Shown piece by piece: positions 61,695 to 64,000 of a stretch of DNA of 64,000 bases; the first letter of the stretch is position 1, and each line of letters opens with the position of its first letter. The translations under genes and the position numbers were made by a program. The notes below the pieces were generated by a model that searched no databases, was not told the DNA's origin, and saw only the letters and a list, made by a program, of their open reading frames with translations. Location: the NCBI RefSeq assembly GCF_947496775.1, contig NZ_CANMDU010000009.1, positions 62,001 to 126,000 of the forward strand, in the 5' to 3' direction. This DNA comes from an uncultured Maribacter sp. Lineage in GTDB: Bacteria; Bacteroidota; Bacteroidia; Flavobacteriales; Flavobacteriaceae.

Positions 61695-62915
61695 ATGCTG
61701 TATTATTTATTTGAATATTTAGAAAAACAATACCAGTTTCCTGGAGCAAGCCTGTTTCAGTTTACCACATTTCGTGCGGCAATGGCTATTCTTTTTTCTT
61801 TAATAATAGCAACGGTTTATGGTAAGCGTATTATCCTGTTTCTTCAGAAAAAACAAATAGGGGAAACGGTGAGAGACTTAGGTTTAGATGGTCAGAAACA
61901 AAAAGCAGGAACACCAACAATGGGTGGCTTAATTATAATTATGTCCACCTTAATACCAGTTTTGTTATTTGCTAAATTGGATAATATATACATCATCTTA
62001 TTAATAGTAACCACTGTTTGGATGGGTGTCATTGGCTTTATAGATGATTATATAAAGATTTTTAAAAAGGATAAGGAGGGTTTAAAAGGCCGTTTTAAAA
62101 TATTAGGTCAAGTAGGTTTAGGTTTAATTGTTGGAGCAACACTTTATTTTCATCCAGAAGTAACAATGCGAGAGCATAATAAAACAGTAATAACAGAAAA
62201 TTATACGGTAGAAGAAGTTCAAGGGCAAGATATAAAGTCAACCATGACGACAGTTCCTTTTTTTAAGAACAATGAACTGGACTATAGTAGTTTTATTTCA
62301 TGGATGGGAGATGGGGCTAAGGAGTATGCTTGGTTAATATTCATTCCAATGATTATTCTTATTGTTACAGCGGTTTCCAATGGGGCTAATCTCACGGATG
62401 GTATTGATGGTCTTGCGGCTGGGAACTCTGCAATTATTGTGTTTACTCTTGGTGTTTTTACTTGGGTTTCTGGTAATTATTTTTTTTCAGATTATTTAGA
62501 TATTATGTTTATTCCGCGAGCAGGTGAATTGCTAGTTTTTGTAACTGCGTTTGTTGGGGCATTAATTGGTTTTTTGTGGTACAATGCTTTTCCTGCCCAA
62601 GTTTTTATGGGAGATACAGGGAGTTTAACTATAGGGGGTGTTATTGCAGTTATTGCTATAATTATAAGAAAAGAATTGTTGATACCTATTTTATGTGGCA
62701 TCTTTTTCGCCGAGTCAATTTCTGTAATGTTACAAGTGGGTTACTTTAAGTATACAAAGAAAAAGACCGGAGAAGGAAAACGTATTTTCTTAATGGCTCC
62801 ATTGCATCATCACTATCAAAAGAAAGGATATCACGAGAGTAAAATAGTAACTCGTTTTTGGATTATAGGAATTTTGTTGGCAATTGTAACGGTTGTTACT
62901 CTTAAAGTAAGATAA
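61695..62915 (+). CDS. mraY: Phospho-N-acetylmuramoyl-pentapeptide transferase
   Basis: A 406-residue polytopic membrane enzyme that makes lipid I. The conserved motifs are visible: [27 protein letters not shown] and HHHYQKKG. About ten membrane segments. A longer insertion around 155-190 ([13 protein letters not shown] to FFKNNELD) is polar and probably extracytoplasmic, as in other Bacteroidetes MraY. It overlaps the start of murD by one base. Confidence 0.95.
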   Translation: MLYYLFEYLEKQYQFPGASLFQFTTFRAAMAILFSLIIATVYGKRIILFLQKKQIGETVRDLGLDGQKQKAGTPTMGGLIIIMSTLIPVLLFAKLDNIYIILLIVTTVWMGVIGFIDDYIKIFKKDKEGLKGRFKILGQVGLGLIVGATLYFHPEVTMREHNKTVITENYTVEEVQGQDIKSTMTTVPFFKNNELDYSSFISWMGDGAKEYAWLIFIPMIILIVTAVSNGANLTDGIDGLAAGNSAIIVFTLGVFTWVSGNYFFSDYLDIMFIPRAGELLVFVTAFVGALIGFLWYNAFPAQVFMGDTGSLTIGGVIAVIAIIIRKELLIPILCGIFFAESISVMLQVGYFKYTKKKTGEGKRIFLMAPLHHHYQKKGYHESKIVTRFWIIGILLAIVTVVTLKVR

Positions 62916-64000
62916 TGCAAAGGCTAGTAATATTAGGGGGTGGAGAAAGCGGTGTTGGAACTGCAATTTTGGGAAAGAAGAAAGGATATGAAGTTTTTGT
63001 TTCCGATAAAGGGAAAATAAAGAACAAATATAAAGACGTTCTTAAACATTTTGAGATTGATTGGGAAGAAGAAAAGCATACAGAGGCTAAAATATTAAAT
63101 GCCGATGTGGTTATGAAAAGCCCTGGAATACCAGATAAAGTTGCTTTAATACAAAACATAGCAGGGCTAGGTATTCCTGTAATTTCTGAAATAGAATTTG
63201 CAACTAAATATACCGATGCTACTATTGTTGGTATAACTGGGAGTAATGGTAAAACTACGACAACTATGCTTGTAAATCATCTTTTTAAAGAAGCAGGTTT
63301 ACATGTAGGTATGGCAGGTAATATTGGGGATAGTTACGCTAAAATGGTTGCAGAAAATAACTACGATTATTATGTTTTAGAGATTAGTAGTTTTCAGTTA
63401 GATGGTATTATTGATTTTAAGCCACATATCGCAATATTAACCAATATTACACCAGATCATTTAGATCGCTATGATTATAAGTTTGAAAACTACATAGCTT
63501 CTAAATTTAGAATAGCAAAAAATCAAGGACCAGAAGACTTCCTTGTATATGATGCCGATGATGAAGTAATCGTAAAATGGTTACAAGAAAACCCAATACA
63601 ATCGAAATTAATTCCTTTTTCAATAACTAAAAAGTTAGAAGAAGGAACATATTCAGAAGACAAGAAAATTAAAATAAAGACACAAAATAATACTATAGAA
63701 ATGAATACAGATACCTTGGCCTTAGAAGGGAAGCATAATCTTAAAAATACAATGGCGGCATCTACTGCAGCTAAATTGGTGAGCATAAGAAAAGAAACTA
63801 TACGTAATAGTATAGCTACTTTTCAAGGTGTTGAACACCGATTGGAAAAAGTTCTAAAAATAAACCATGTGCAATACATTAACGATTCTAAAGCAACAAA
63901 TGTTAATGCAACGTATTATGCTTTAGATAGCATGAAAACGTCTACGGTATGGATAGTGGGTGGTGTAGATAAAGGTAATAATTACAAAGAGTTAATGCCT
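62915..64000 (+). CDS. murD: UDP-N-acetylmuramoyl-L-alanine--D-glutamate ligase (3' partial)
   Basis: Adds D-glutamate to UDP-MurNAc-L-Ala. The gene starts at the ATG at 62915, sharing one base with the mraY stop, and runs open to the right edge (362 residues visible, roughly 80 percent of the usual length). The dinucleotide-like motif LGGGESGVGTA is at the N-terminus and the ATP-binding motif GITGSNGKT is at 106-114. The next gene, most likely ftsW, would lie outside. Confidence 0.94.
   Translation, partial: MQRLVILGGGESGVGTAILGKKKGYEVFVSDKGKIKNKYKDVLKHFEIDWEEEKHTEAKILNADVVMKSPGIPDKVALIQNIAGLGIPVISEIEFATKYTDATIVGITGSNGKTTTTMLVNHLFKEAGLHVGMAGNIGDSYAKMVAENNYDYYVLEISSFQLDGIIDFKPHIAILTNITPDHLDRYDYKFENYIASKFRIAKNQGPEDFLVYDADDEVIVKWLQENPIQSKLIPFSITKKLEEGTYSEDKKIKIKTQNNTIEMNTDTLALEGKHNLKNTMAASTAAKLVSIRKETIRNSIATFQGVEHRLEKVLKINHVQYINDSKATNVNATYYALDSMKTSTVWIVGGVDKGNNYKELMP

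Overview
The window is ordinary chromosomal DNA from a member of the Bacteroidetes, most likely the family Flavobacteriaceae. The base composition is AT-rich, roughly one-third G+C by eye. Several intergenic regions carry the Bacteroidetes -7 promoter box TAnnTTTG, and Shine-Dalgarno sequences are mostly absent. The gliding genes gldB and gldC are present, and so are typical flavobacterial gene pairings (two DUF3857 genes in tandem; a DUF2061 gene before cysH). I cannot name the genus with confidence. No phage, insertion sequence, CRISPR array, rRNA or tRNA was seen. Nearly all of the window is core metabolism and cell-envelope biology.

Layout. 1-3300: end of the aspartate pathway (aspartokinase/homoserine dehydrogenase fusion, cut by the left edge, then a MetZ-type sulfhydrylase). 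3300-11330: assimilatory sulfate reduction: an Rrf2 regulator, an intergenic region full of repeats, DUF2061, cysH, cysD, cysN, sirohaem sulfite reductase, cobA for sirohaem and a TrxR-like ferredoxin-NADP reductase. 11400-18480: two DUF805 membrane proteins, then an RDD gene divergent from a SpoIIM/DUF4129/DUF4350/MoxR/DUF58 operon. 18600-24300: methionine and one-carbon operon, with methionine synthase split into two genes and metF at the end. 24370-28525: envelope proteins (PagL-like, DUF2807, serine hydrolase, lipoprotein).

28560-32860: aromatic amino-acid operon (pheA, aminotransferase, tyrA, DAHP synthase/chorismate mutase), preceded by a 23-codon aromatic-rich leader peptide and a terminator/antiterminator pair. 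This is a convincing ribosome-mediated attenuator. 32870-43365: small secreted proteins, rsgA-dtd, the DUF3857 pair, a MazG-like enzyme, aroA, queA and rlmN. 43500-48460: polyprenyl synthase, a sigma factor with an anti-sigma-like protein and a coiled-coil/barrel protein, a SIMPL protein and a small membrane protein. 48460-56260: dnaG, a LuxR-type regulator, nadE, gldBC, a universal stress protein, engB and a hydrolase. 56450-64000: the dcw cell-division/peptidoglycan cluster mraZ-rsmH-ftsL-ftsI-murE-mraY-murD, with murD cut by the right edge.

The pathways connect. Sulfide from the sulfite reductase branch is the substrate of the MetZ-type enzyme, whose homocysteine is methylated by the split MetH using methyl-folate from MetF. 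aroA makes the chorismate precursor consumed by the pheA/tyrA operon. I found no wholly new multi-gene system. The most interesting signals are regulatory: the aromatic attenuator, a three-repeat MraZ operator, a complex Rrf2-type control region and a class-II-like operator before the stress-protein gene. Several proteins have also lost canonical residues: DnaG its zinc ligands, the response regulator its phospho-acceptor Asp, and the second DUF3857 protein its Cys-His pair.
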